Source: Rhodanobacteraceae bacterium (GTDB taxonomy: Bacteria; Pseudomonadota; Gammaproteobacteria; Xanthomonadales; Ahniellaceae). Taken from it: DNA of 64,000 nt. The notes beneath the pieces are model-generated. The model saw nothing but the letters and a program-made list of their open reading frames with translations. It was not told the DNA's origin and did not search any database. Both the position numbers and the translations under genes were made by a program. The stretch covers positions 1 to 64,000 of the forward strand of contig JADJFT010000008.1 of NCBI GenBank assembly GCA_016708465.1, given 5' to 3'. Shown here piece by piece: positions 55,076 to 63,668 of this stretch (within the stretch, counting starts at the first letter, position 1; each line of letters begins with the position of its first letter).

Positions 55076-56488
55076 ATGAATCTGGATATGGCGACCCTTC
55101 TCGTGAACGTTGCGAAGGCGAGTTACCTGATCGCTGCGGTGCTGTTCATCCTCGGCATCAAGCGCATGGCCAGCCCGGTCACAGCGCGCAAGGGCATCGT
55201 GCAGGCTGGCATCGGCATGGTGCTCGCAACCGTTGCGACCTTCGCAATTACCGGCGGACACAACATCGGTCTGATCCTCGGTGCGATTGCAGTCGGCGTG
55301 ATTCCGACCTGGCTCTGGGGCAAGCGGGTAGCGATGACCGACATGCCGCAGATGGTCGCGCTGTTCAATGGTATGGGCGGCGGGTCTGCGGCAGCGATCG
55401 GCGCCGGCGAAATGATCAAGTACGTCCACGAAGGTTCGGTACCGAGCAAGACCACGCTCGTGCTCGCCGTCGTCGGCGCACTGATCGGAGCGATTTCGAT
55501 GTCCGGTTCGGTGATCGCTTGGGCCAAGCTCGACGGGCGCATGGATAAGCGCTTCACGTTTCCGGGTCAGCAATATTTCAACCTGCTGTTCTTCATCGCG
55601 ACCGTGGTCCTTGGCGGCATGCTGGTGATGCAGCTCGATACGACGATCATTGTCGCGTTCTTCGTGATGGCGCTGCTCGTCGGTATGCTGATGACGCTGC
55701 CGATCGGCGGTGCCGATATGCCAGTGGTGATCTCGCTATACAACGCCTTCACCGGCCTGGCCGTGGCCTTCGAGGGCTACGTGATGCAAAACGAGGCGCT
55801 GATCATTGCCGGTATGGTGGTCGGTGCTGCGGGCATGTTGCTGACGCAGTTGATGGCGAAGGCGATGAATCGACCGATCAGCGGTGTGTTGTTCAAGAAC
55901 TTCGGCGGTGGCGGACAGTCCGCCACGGACATCCAGGGTTCGATGAAACCGATCGAAGCCAGCGATGCAGCATCGCTGCTGTATATGGCTGACAAGGTCG
56001 TGATCGTGCCCGGTTATGGCATGGCGGTGGCGCAGGCGCAGCACAAGATCTGGGAGCTGTGCAAACAGTTGCGCGAGCGCGGCAAGGAAATCAAGTTTGC
56101 CATTCATCCCGTTGCCGGTCGCATGCCCGGACACATGAACGTGTTATTGGCCGAAGCTGGCGTGCCGTATGACCTGATCGTCGATATGGAAGAGATCAAT
56201 CCCGAGTTCCCGACGTGCGATGTCGCCATCGTGATCGGTGCCAACGACGTCGTGAATCCGGTTGCGAAAACCGACAAGAGCTCGCCGATCTACGGTATGC
56301 CGATCCTCGATGTCGCCAACGCGCGCCAAGTCATCGTCATCAAGCGCGGTAAGGGCGCGGGTTTCGCCGGCATCGAGAATGCGCTGTTCTATCAGGACAA
56401 CTGCAAGATGTTGTATGCCGATGGCCAAGCTGCAGCCGCAGCGTTGTCGACCGAATTGAAAGCGATCGACAGCGGCGGCGGGCATTGA
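55076..56488 (+). CDS. pntB: NAD(P) transhydrogenase subunit beta
   Basis: An intact 470-residue subunit with about nine membrane helices (for example LVNVAKASYLIAAVLFILG; SVIAWAKL) and the soluble NADP(H)-binding dIII at the C-terminus: VIVPGYGMAVAQAQHKIWEL, FAIHPVAGRMPGHMNVLLAE, VIGANDVVNP and VIKRGKGAGFAGIENALFY. It completes the energy-linked transhydrogenase that supplies NADPH. yggX follows 19 bases later. Confidence 0.96.
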   Translation: MNLDMATLLVNVAKASYLIAAVLFILGIKRMASPVTARKGIVQAGIGMVLATVATFAITGGHNIGLILGAIAVGVIPTWLWGKRVAMTDMPQMVALFNGMGGGSAAAIGAGEMIKYVHEGSVPSKTTLVLAVVGALIGAISMSGSVIAWAKLDGRMDKRFTFPGQQYFNLLFFIATVVLGGMLVMQLDTTIIVAFFVMALLVGMLMTLPIGGADMPVVISLYNAFTGLAVAFEGYVMQNEALIIAGMVVGAAGMLLTQLMAKAMNRPISGVLFKNFGGGGQSATDIQGSMKPIEASDAASLLYMADKVVIVPGYGMAVAQAQHKIWELCKQLRERGKEIKFAIHPVAGRMPGHMNVLLAEAGVPYDLIVDMEEINPEFPTCDVAIVIGANDVVNPVAKTDKSSPIYGMPILDVANARQVIVIKRGKGAGFAGIENALFYQDNCKMLYADGQAAAAALSTELKAIDSGGGH

Positions 56489-56507
56489 ACAAGTTGGCGG
56501 CGTGACG

Positions 56508-56780
56508 ATGACGCGATTGGTCCAATGCGCAAAACTCGGTTGCGAAGCCGACGGTCTGGATTTCGCACCCTATCCGGGTGAACTCGGCGCGCGTATCTAT
56601 AACCAGGTATCGAAACAGGCGTGGACGCAGTGGTTGGCGCACCAGACCATGCTGATCAACGAAAACCGCCTGTCGCCGATCGACCCCAAGGCGCGCAAAT
56701 ATCTGCGTGAGCAGATGCAAGCCTTTCTGTTCGGCGGCCGTGTCGATCCGGTTGCAGGTTACTTGCCGCCGTCTGACTGA
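56508..56780 (+). CDS. yggX: Probable Fe(2+)-trafficking protein YggX
   Basis: A 90-residue protein with CAKLGCEADGLDFAPYPGEL near the N-terminus and QAWTQWLAHQTMLINENRL, both YggX signatures. It protects iron-sulfur enzymes from oxidative damage. Start ATG 56508 (MTRLVQCAKLG). Usually near mutY; here it ends the pnt cluster. Its 3' end overlaps the convergent SGNH-like gene by 22 bases. Confidence 0.95.
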   Translation: MTRLVQCAKLGCEADGLDFAPYPGELGARIYNQVSKQAWTQWLAHQTMLINENRLSPIDPKARKYLREQMQAFLFGGRVDPVAGYLPPSD

Positions 56781-57754
56781 AGCAGGCCGCGGTCAATCAG
56801 TGCATCGATCAGCGCATGCGTGTATGCCGGCTTCTGGCGATAGTCGACGTGGGAGTCGTCCGGCAGCGGGAAGTCGCGCAAGGTCGGCACGTCCAATGCG
56901 AACAGCGTTTTAGCCGTCGTCGCGGCGACCATTCGGTCCCAATACTCGTTGCGCGGAAACCAGGTCTTCTTCGGCCCATCGGCGTTGCCCGCTGGTCGGT
57001 GATGCATAGAAGATCACGTCGCCACCGCGGCTTGGATCGTGCGTACCCAGCCATTCGCGGCTTCGACTTGCGGCCACCATTCGGCAAACGGAATCCGCGG
57101 TAGGTGCCCACCGAATCGCTCTAGATTGCGCGCCAATTCGCGCTTCTGCGATTCCTTGTCGCCGCGTTCGAAGTCGATGTGCCCGAAGCGACGCCGGTCC
57201 AGCCATTGGTAAGGATGAAACGGCGCACCTTCGTCACTCCACCAGCGCACGGCACTACGTAACATGCTGAAGTCACTGCGCGCGATGACCGCATCGAGTT
57301 GCCAGTGATTGAGCATCAGCCGATGCGCGGCCCTGCTTGGCGAGAACTCGTGTCGGTAGAAATCAACCTCGGGTTTCTGCATGTCGAGGCTGGGTGCTGC
57401 GAACCCAGCGCCATCGATGTCGCAGATGACGGTGCCACGAAAATTGGCATCGGCGGCGAGATCGCGCAGCGTCGCCAGCGGATAGCGGCCATCCATTGCC
57501 AGCATCACCGGTTCGTACTGCGGCAGACGCGAACGCACGGTGTCACGGTCGATCGCATACAGGGTGCGCGAAGCACCGAGGAAGACGATGGCATTGGGCG
57601 CGGAGGTTGCTTTCGCGCGCTGCAATGACCACAGATCCGGCGCGTCGACGATGATCGGCGTGTAGCCGCGTCCGCGCCAATGGCGCTCGACCGCAACCAG
57701 CGCCGAAGCGGCAACCATGACAGCGATGGCGAGGGCAGCGAAGGTGCGACGCAT
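56759..57754 (-). CDS. SGNH-like partner of an MBOAT acyltransferase, two frameshifts
   Basis: An N-terminal membrane anchor (FAALAIAVMVAASALVAVE) leads to a domain with IVFLGASRTLYAID, an SGNH-like block I (GAS in place of GDS), and TVICDIDGAGF. The first frame ends near 57014. Two further indels near 57025 and 56985 join GGDVIFYASPTSGQR and KKTWFPRNEYWDRMVAATT, then DDSHVDYRQKPAYTHAL, with the Asp-x-x-His of an SGNH block V (DDSHVDY). Joined length about 332. In DltB/AlgI-type systems such periplasmic proteins finish O-acyl transfer. It follows the MBOAT gene by one base. Confidence 0.7.
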
Positions 57755-57755
57755 G

Positions 57756-59174
57756 TCAGAACTGGAAATAGATAAAGGCGCGCGAAACGCCGGGGGAGAG
57801 CACGATGGAGACGATCAAGCTTGCCCAGATGAACCCCAGCGCGACCGCGCCGCGGCGACGTAGCCAGCGGCGCAAATCATGATGGCGCCAAAGCCAGTGC
57901 ATCAACCACATGAGGCTGAAGACGATCAGTGCGATTTTTGCCTCGGCGCTTAGGTTCGCCGACGTGTCGGTCGGCACCAACATCGCGTGGTGGATCTGCG
58001 CCGCATGCGCGAAATCCGGCGCGCGAAACCAGACCCAGGCGATCAGAACGCCGAGCAATGTGAGCAGTCCGCCGAGTAGTGTCCCGACGCCGCCAAGCAC
58101 TCGCGAAGTCGCGGCAATGGCCGGTTCCGCCACGCGCTCGAGCACCAGCATTAGTCCATGAAACGCGCCCCAGGCAACGAAGGTCCAGGCGGCACCATGC
58201 CAGAGGCCACCAAGCAGCATGGTCAGCATCAGGTTGCGCATAGTGAACAGGCCGCCGCCGCGATTGCCGCCGAGCGGCAGGTAGAGGTAGTCGCGCAGCC
58301 ACGTCGACAACGAAATGTGCCAACGTCGCCAAAAGTCCGAAAATCCGGTCGCGGCGTAGGGCGAGCGGAAATTGTCCGGCAGCCAGAAACCGAGCATCGC
58401 CGCACAACCGATGGCGCAGGTTGAATAACCGGCGAAATCGCAGAAGAAATTTGCCCGGCGAATGCGATCGTGCCGTCCATGCGGCGGCGGTGTCGATCAT
58501 CGCCCCGGCCTGGAACACCGGGTCGGCGACGGGCGCGAAGACCGAATCCGCCAGCACGATCTTTTCGAACAGGCCGATCAGCAGCAGCGACAGCCCAGTG
58601 CGAAGCCATCCGCCGTTGTGCGCCGAGGCGTATGCAATTGCGCGCTGAAGTCGCGATAGCGCACGATTGGCCCGGCTACGAGTTGCGGAAAGAAGCCGAC
58701 GAAGAGAACGTAGTCACGCAACGATTTCTGGACGCGCACGTCGCCGCGGTAGACATCGATGCAATAACTCAGCGACTGAAACGTGTAGAACGAAATGCCG
58801 ACCGGCAGCAGGATGTCGAAGGTGGCGGGTTGCCAGTCGATGCCGACCAAGGCCAGCAAGGTCTGGGTGTTGTCGCGCAGGAAGTCGCCGTACTCGAAGA
58901 AGCCGAGCAGGCCGAGATTTGCGACCAGCGACACGATCAGCCACGGCTTGCGACGGTTTGTCGGGCGTGCGGCGGCCATGCGCAGCGCCAGCCACCAGTC
59001 CACCGTCGCCGAGGCGATCAACAGCAGCAGGAAGGGTGGGTTCCAGGCCCCATAGAACAGGAAGCTTGCGGCCAACAGAACGTTCTTGCGCGCTGACCAC
59101 GACAGACTCGGAAGGTTGAACATCGCCACCACGGCGATGAAGAACACGACAAAGGTCAGCGAATCGAAGGTCAT
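57756..59174 (-). CDS. MBOAT-family membrane O-acyltransferase, several frameshifts
   Basis: AlgI/DltB-like. It starts TFDSLTFVVFFIAVVAMFNL and has KNVLLAASFLFYGAWNP, GISFYTFQSLSYCIDVYRG and FFPQLVAGPIVRYRDF, the classic MBOAT N-terminal half. Frames change near 58605, 58500 and 58448. The C-terminal half has DFWRRWHISLSTWLRDYLYL and LLGGLWHGAAWTFVAWGAFHG, which carries the catalytic His. About 473 residues when joined, the usual size. It would move acyl groups across the inner membrane to a periplasmic polysaccharide. The SGNH-like partner follows directly; the acceptor is unknown. Confidence 0.9.
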
Positions 59175-59253
59175 GGCTGCGGGTTCGGGTGGCCGCGCAG
59201 TATAGGCGGGCTTGCTTGGCCACAGCGATCTGCGTATAGTTCGCGGCCCTTGC

Positions 59254-59328
59254 GGGCGCATAGCTCAGCGGTAGAGCACTACCTTGACATGGTAGGGGTC
59301 TCAGGTTCGATCCCTGATGCGCCCACCA
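59254..59328 (+). tRNA. tRNA-Val (anticodon GAC)
   Basis: GGGCGCA pairs with TGCGCCC, D arm GCTCAGCGGTAGAGC, anticodon arm CTACC TTGACAT GGTAG (GAC), T arm CTCAG GTTCGAT CCCTGA region, discriminator A and encoded CCA. Complete cloverleaf. Confidence 0.97.
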
Positions 59329-59345
59329 ATTCCCAGAATTGGTTT
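59327..59345 (+). terminator. Hairpin immediately after tRNA-Val
   Basis: CCAATTC and GAATTGG flank CCA and are followed by TTTT. It overlaps the encoded CCA end and probably ends the tRNA transcript, or marks processing. Confidence 0.6.
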
Positions 59346-59449
59346 TCCCGCAAACTGTCCAGCCGAGAGCCGTGGTTCGAACGAACACGATCACGATGAC
59401 GCGAACCGGAACCCCATCTAGCGAAACCGCAGAATGGCTCCGATTTCCC

Positions 59450-59474
59450 AAGGGCGCTTCCTGCGCCCTTTTTG
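59450..59474 (+). terminator. Terminator/attenuator-like hairpin upstream of thrS
   Basis: AAGGGCGC and GCGCCCTT enclose TTCCT and are followed by TTTTT. It stands only 20 bases before the thrS ATG, so any promoter for thrS must lie upstream and the RNA must read through it. Control by attenuation is possible. Confidence 0.7.
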
Positions 59475-59494
59475 TTGCCTGCAAGGACCCTGAA

Positions 59495-61396
59495 ATGATC
59501 ACGATCACGCTGCCGGATGGCGCGAAGCGCGAATATTCGCCGAACACGACGATCGGCGAAGTCGCTGCCAGCATCGGCGCCGGTGGCCAAGGCGGCGTTG
59601 GCCGGCAAGGTCGATGGCAGACTGGTCGACCTGAGCCACCCGATCGCCGCCGACGCCGCGCTTGAAATCGTCACCGAGAAACATCCGGACGCGCTCGACG
59701 TTCTGCGTCACTCGACCGCGCATTTGCTCGCGCAGGCGACGCAGCGGCTGTTCCCCGGCACGCAGGTCACGATCGGCCCCTCGATCGAGAACGGCTTCTA
59801 CTACGACTTCGCGCGCAAGACGGCGTTCACTCCGGATGATCTCGCGACGATCGAGGCCGAGATGACGAAGATCGTCGGCGAAGGTTTGCCGGTGTTGCGC
59901 TCGGTGATGAGCCGCGACGAGGCGGTGGCGTTCTTCAAGGGCAAGAACGAGCACTACAAGGCCGAGATCATCGAAAGTATTCCGGCCAACGAGGACTTGT
60001 CGCTGTACGCACAGGGCGAGTTCATCGACCTGTGTCGCGGCCCGCATGTGCCGAACACCTCGAAATTGCGCGCGTTCAAGCTGATGAAGATTGCCGGCGC
60101 CTATTGGCGTGCCGATGCCAAGAACGAGATGCTGCAGCGCGTCTACGGCACCTCGTGGCTGAACGACAAGGACCTCAAGGCCTACCTGTTTCCAGTTGGA
60201 GGAAGCCGAGAAGCGCGACCACCGCAAGCTCGGCCGCCAGCTAGACCTGTTCCACCTGCAAGAGGAGGCGCCCGGTCTGGTCTTCTGGCATCCGAAGGGC
60301 TGGCAGGTCTGGCAGGTGGTCGAGCAGTACATGCGCAAGGTCTACCGCGACAACGGCTACCAGGAAGTGCGCTGCCCGCAGATCCTCGACAAGTCGCTGT
60401 GGGAGAAGACCGGCCACTTGGCCAACTACCGCGACAACATGTTCACGACTTCGTCGGAGAACCGTGATTACGCGGTCAAGCCAATGAATTGCCCTGGTCA
60501 TGTGCAGATTTTCAACCATGGCCTGCACAGCTATCGCGAACTGCCGATCCGCTACGGTGAATTCGGTGCCTGTCATCGCAACGAACCCTCGGGCGCGCTG
60601 CACGGCATCATGCGCGTGCGCGGCTTCACTCAGGACGACGGCCATATTTTCTGCACCGAGGCACAAATCGAGCCGGAAGTGACCGCGTTCCATCGTCAGG
60701 CGATGAAGGTCTACGCTGATTTCGGTTTCAGCGACATCGCGCTCAAGATCGCGTTGCGGCCAGATAATCGCATTGGTGACGATGCCGACTGGGACAAGGC
60801 CGAAGACGCGTTGCGTTCGGCGCTGCGCCTGCGGCGTGACTTGGGAAGAGCTGCCCGGCGAAGGCGCGTTCTACGGGCCGAAGATCGAATATCACTTCCG
60901 CGACTCGATTGGCCGAGGCTGGCAAGTCGGCACCATGCAGGTGGACTTCTTCATGCCCGGGCGACTGGGTGCCGAGTATGTGACCGAAGAATCCAGCCGC
61001 AAGACACCGGTCATGTTGCACCGGGCCATCGTCGGTTCGATGGAGCGTTTCATCGGCATCCTGATCGAACACCATGCCGGCATCCTGCCACCTTGGCTCG
61101 CCCCGATTCAGGCGGTGGTCATGAACATCACCGAGGCGCAGGCGGAATACGTCGATTCAGTCGGCGAAACCCTTGTAAATCAAGGCTTCCGCGTCAAGGC
61201 GGATTTGCGCGGCGACAAGATCGGCTATAAGATCCGCGAACACACGCTACAAAAAGTGCCGTATCTGCTCGTCGTCGGAGACCGCGAGCGCGACAACGGC
61301 CAAGTGGCGGTGCGCGCGTTGAATGGGGAAGATTTGGGCGTCATGACGCTCGAACAGTTCATCGCCAAGCTGCGCGCTGAAACGGAGAAACACTGA
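59495..61396 (+). CDS. thrS: Threonyl-tRNA synthetase, three frameshifts
   Basis: ATG 59495 after AAGGA. TGS domain: MITITLPDGAKREYSPNTT. Breaks near 59588, 60200 and 60835 are each a single base. Editing domain: HSTAHLLAQATQRLFPGTQ, with RGPHVPNT for zinc-linked editing residues. Catalytic core: GYQEVRCPQILDKSLWEKTG, MNCPGHVQIF (zinc Cys), YRELPIRYGEFGACHRNEPSG (motif 2), and GRLGAEYVTE, MLHRAIVGSMERFIGILIEH (motif 3). Anticodon domain at the end (VKADLRGDKIGYKIREHTLQ). About 634 residues when joined. An indispensable enzyme, so the breaks are very likely not biological. Confidence 0.97.
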
Positions 61397-61409
61397 ACCT
61401 TGTTCAGTG
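61391..61409 (+). promoter_or_regulatory. Hairpin overlapping the thrS stop, upstream of infC
   Basis: CACTGAAC and GTTCAGTG form a perfect 8-base stem with a CTT loop, covering the thrS stop codon and followed by TTTCAGTG, a second possible partner for the left arm. It lies about 20 bases before the infC ribosome site and could separate thrS and infC translation or act as a weak terminator. Confidence 0.5.
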
Positions 61410-61442
61410 TTTCAGTGAATTGGGCTCTTTGGAGGTAGCGGT

Positions 61443-61961
61443 ATCAGCACCGAGAAATTGAACCGTCGGAATAACGAAATCCGTGTTCCGCGTGTGCGCC
61501 TGATCGGCGCCGATGGCGAACAGATCGGCGTTATCGGCCGTGACGAAGCGCTGCGCATGGCGATGGATCTGGAACTGGATCTCGTCGAGATCGTTCCGAA
61601 TGCCGATCCGCCGGTGTGCCGCATCATGGACTTCGGCAAGTTCCGGTTCGAAGAGCAGAAGCAGGCGCATGCTGCGCTCAAGAAACAAAAAGTGGTCGAG
61701 ATCAAGGAACTGAAGTTCCGCCCGACCACTGACGATGGCGACTACGAGATCAAGCTGCGCAATTTGCGTCGTTTCATCTCCGAAGGCGACAAGGTCAAGA
61801 TCAATATCCGTTTCCGCGGACGCGAAATGGCGCATACCGAACTCGGTATCGAAATGGCCAAGCGACTGGAAGCGGATCTGAAGGAAGAAGTGACGATCGA
61901 GCAATGGCCGCGTCTTGAAGGGCGGCAGATGGTCATGATGGTGGCGCCGAAGCGAAAGTGA
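61443..61961 (+). CDS. infC: Translation initiation factor IF-3, with an AUC start codon
   Basis: A 172-residue IF-3. N-terminal domain: NRRNNEIRVPRVRLIGADG, then MDLELDLVEIVPNADPPVCR; linker KQAHAALKKQKVVEIKELKF; C-terminal domain: RRFISEGDKVKINIRFRGRE and MAKRLEADLKEEV. No ATG, GTG or well-placed TTG precedes the conserved region, but ATC at 61443 (ATC AGC ACC GAG AAA) lies 6 bases after a perfect GGAGGT and gives the expected N-terminus. infC of E. coli starts with AUU, and IF-3 represses its own message by rejecting such non-canonical starts. The TTG at 61458 is the fallback start. Confidence 0.95.
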   Translation: MSTEKLNRRNNEIRVPRVRLIGADGEQIGVIGRDEALRMAMDLELDLVEIVPNADPPVCRIMDFGKFRFEEQKQAHAALKKQKVVEIKELKFRPTTDDGDYEIKLRNLRRFISEGDKVKINIRFRGREMAHTELGIEMAKRLEADLKEEVTIEQWPRLEGRQMVMMVAPKRK

Positions 61962-62072
61962 CGGTGACGTAGGAACGCGGAACGGATAGCCGCACAAGCC
62001 GGATCGAGCAGGATGGAAAGTGTGGCGCAAGCCACCGCTCGAACCAGTCAAACAACACTCATAGGAAGTGTC

Positions 62073-62276
62073 ATGGCAAAGACGAAAATCAAGACCAACC
62101 GGGCCGCTGCAAAGCGCTTCCGGAAGACTGCATCCGGCAAATTCAAGGCCGGCCATGCGTTCAAGAGCCACATCCTGACCAAGAAGTCGACAAAGCGGAA
62201 ACGCAACCTTCGTGGCACCAATCATGTTCGTGCGGAAGACGCAGGTCGCGTCGCTCGCATGGTCCCCTACTTGTAA
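62073..62276 (+). CDS. rpmI: 50S ribosomal protein L35
   Basis: A 67-residue basic protein (AKTKIKTNRAAAKRFRKTA; GHAFKSHILTKKSTKRKRNL), normal length. Ribosome site AGGAAGTG. In E. coli it is cotranslationally regulated with L20. Confidence 0.97.
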   Translation: MAKTKIKTNRAAAKRFRKTASGKFKAGHAFKSHILTKKSTKRKRNLRGTNHVRAEDAGRVARMVPYL

Positions 62277-62292
62277 GCCGGAGGTATAAACC

Positions 62293-62652
62293 ATGGCACG
62301 AGTCAAACGTGGTGTAACCGCCCGCGCCCGCCACAAGAAAATCCTGGCCCAGGCCAAGGGTTACTACAACGCCCGCCGTAAGGTGCTGCGCGTTGCCAAG
62401 CAAGCCGTCACCAAGGCCGCGCAATACGCGTACATCGGCCGCAAGCAGCGCAAGCGCCAGTTCCGTGGCTTGTGGATCGTCCGCATCAATGCGGCTGCTC
62501 GCATGTTCGGCATGAGCTACAGCCGTTTCATGAATGGCTTGCTGAAAGCTGGCATTACGCTCGATCGCAAGGCGCTGGCGGATATCGCCGTGCACGATCT
62601 GAAGGCATTTGAAGTGCTCGCTACGAAGGCCAAGACCGCTCTCGCCGCGTAA
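62293..62652 (+). CDS. rplT: 50S ribosomal protein L20
   Basis: A 119-residue protein (ARVKRGVTARARHKKILAQA; YAYIGRKQRKRQFRGLWIVR), intact. GGAGGT lies 7 bases before the ATG. L20 is an assembly protein of the large subunit and, in E. coli, represses rpmI-rplT translation. Confidence 0.97.
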   Translation: MARVKRGVTARARHKKILAQAKGYYNARRKVLRVAKQAVTKAAQYAYIGRKQRKRQFRGLWIVRINAAARMFGMSYSRFMNGLLKAGITLDRKALADIAVHDLKAFEVLATKAKTALAA

Positions 62653-62690
62653 GCTTCCAAGCCGGGTCACACCGGCCAATGCTGTACACG

Positions 62691-62727
62691 CGTGGGGAAG
62701 GGCTTGGCTCTTCCCCACGTTTTTTTT
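62691..62727 (+). terminator. Strong terminator between rplT and pheS (possible attenuator)
   Basis: CGTGGGGAAG and CTTCCCCACG form a 10-base perfect stem around GGCTTGGCT, followed by eight Ts. In E. coli, pheST is attenuated by a Phe-rich leader peptide in this position; I see no Phe-rich leader here. Confidence 0.92.
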
Positions 62728-62775
62728 GCGCCGCTGAAACTCCATTTCGGAGTTGCGGGCGCCATCGATACAGGA

Positions 62776-63647
62776 ATGACGATGGACGAATTGCAGGCGG
62801 CCGCTGTTGAAGCGACTGGTTCAATCAAGCGTTAACCAACTCAGTCGTTGCTCGGCGATGCCATCGACGGGCGTCGTTCCGGACTCGAAAGCGCTGCGTA
62901 CGCGCGCCTCTCGCCTCCGAACGCATCGACGTAACGATGCCGGGCCGCAATGGCTCGCGCGCGAACCTGCACCCGGTGACGCGCACGCTGGATCGCATCA
63001 CCGACATCTTTGGTCGGCTGGGATATCAACTCGCCGATGGCCCTGAGATCGAGGACGACTACCACAACTTCGAAGCGCTGAATTTCCCGGAACATCACCC
63101 GGCGCGCGCGATGCACGACACCTTCTATTTTCCGGACGGACGCTTGCTGCGCACGCATACTTCGCCGGTGCAGATCCGTGCGATGCAGGGACGCACGCCG
63201 CCGATCCGCATCATCGCCGCGGGTAAGGTTTATCGTTCGGACTCGGACCAGACGCATACGCCGATGTTTCATCAGGTCGAAGGTCTGCTGGTCGACGAGA
63301 CCTCGAACTTCGCTGATCTCAAAGGCACGCTCAAGCAGTTCGTCACGGCATTTTTCGAGCGCGATTTCGAGATGCGATTCCGCCCGAGCTATTTCCCGTT
63401 CACCGAGCCTTCTGCGGAAGTCGATATTCGCTGGGATCGCGCCGATGGCAGCCAAGGCTGGCTCGAAGTGCTGGGCTGCGGCATGGTCCATCCGAACGTG
63501 CTGAAGGCCTGCGGCATTGATGCCGAGCGCTACACCGGATTCGCGTTCGGCCTCGGTGTTGAACGTTTCGCGATGCTGCGTTATGGCGTCGACGACCTGC
63601 ATTCGATGTTCGAGAACGATGCGCGTTTCCTCGCGCAGTTCGCGTGA
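62776..63647 (+). CDS. pheS: Phenylalanyl-tRNA synthetase alpha subunit, N-terminal region damaged and shortened
   Basis: ATG 62776/62782 (MTMDELQAAAVEAT) follows AGGA, but the frame stops at about 62834. Using two small shifts the product can be read as a short helix (TQSLLGDAIDGRRSGLESAA, then ASERIDVTMPGRNG). From 62937 on it is intact: HPVTRTLDRITDIFGRLG, GPEIEDDYHNFEALNFP, RTHTSPVQIRAM (motif 1 area), KVYRSDSDQTHTPMFHQVEG (motif 2), FPFTEPSAEVDI, and GFAFGLGVERFAMLRYG (motif 3). Between the first 15 residues and the second helix about 45 residues of the tRNA-binding coiled coil seen in E. coli PheS are absent. Confidence 0.93.
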
Positions 63648-63668
63648 TCGACAGAAGGAACTGAAGCC

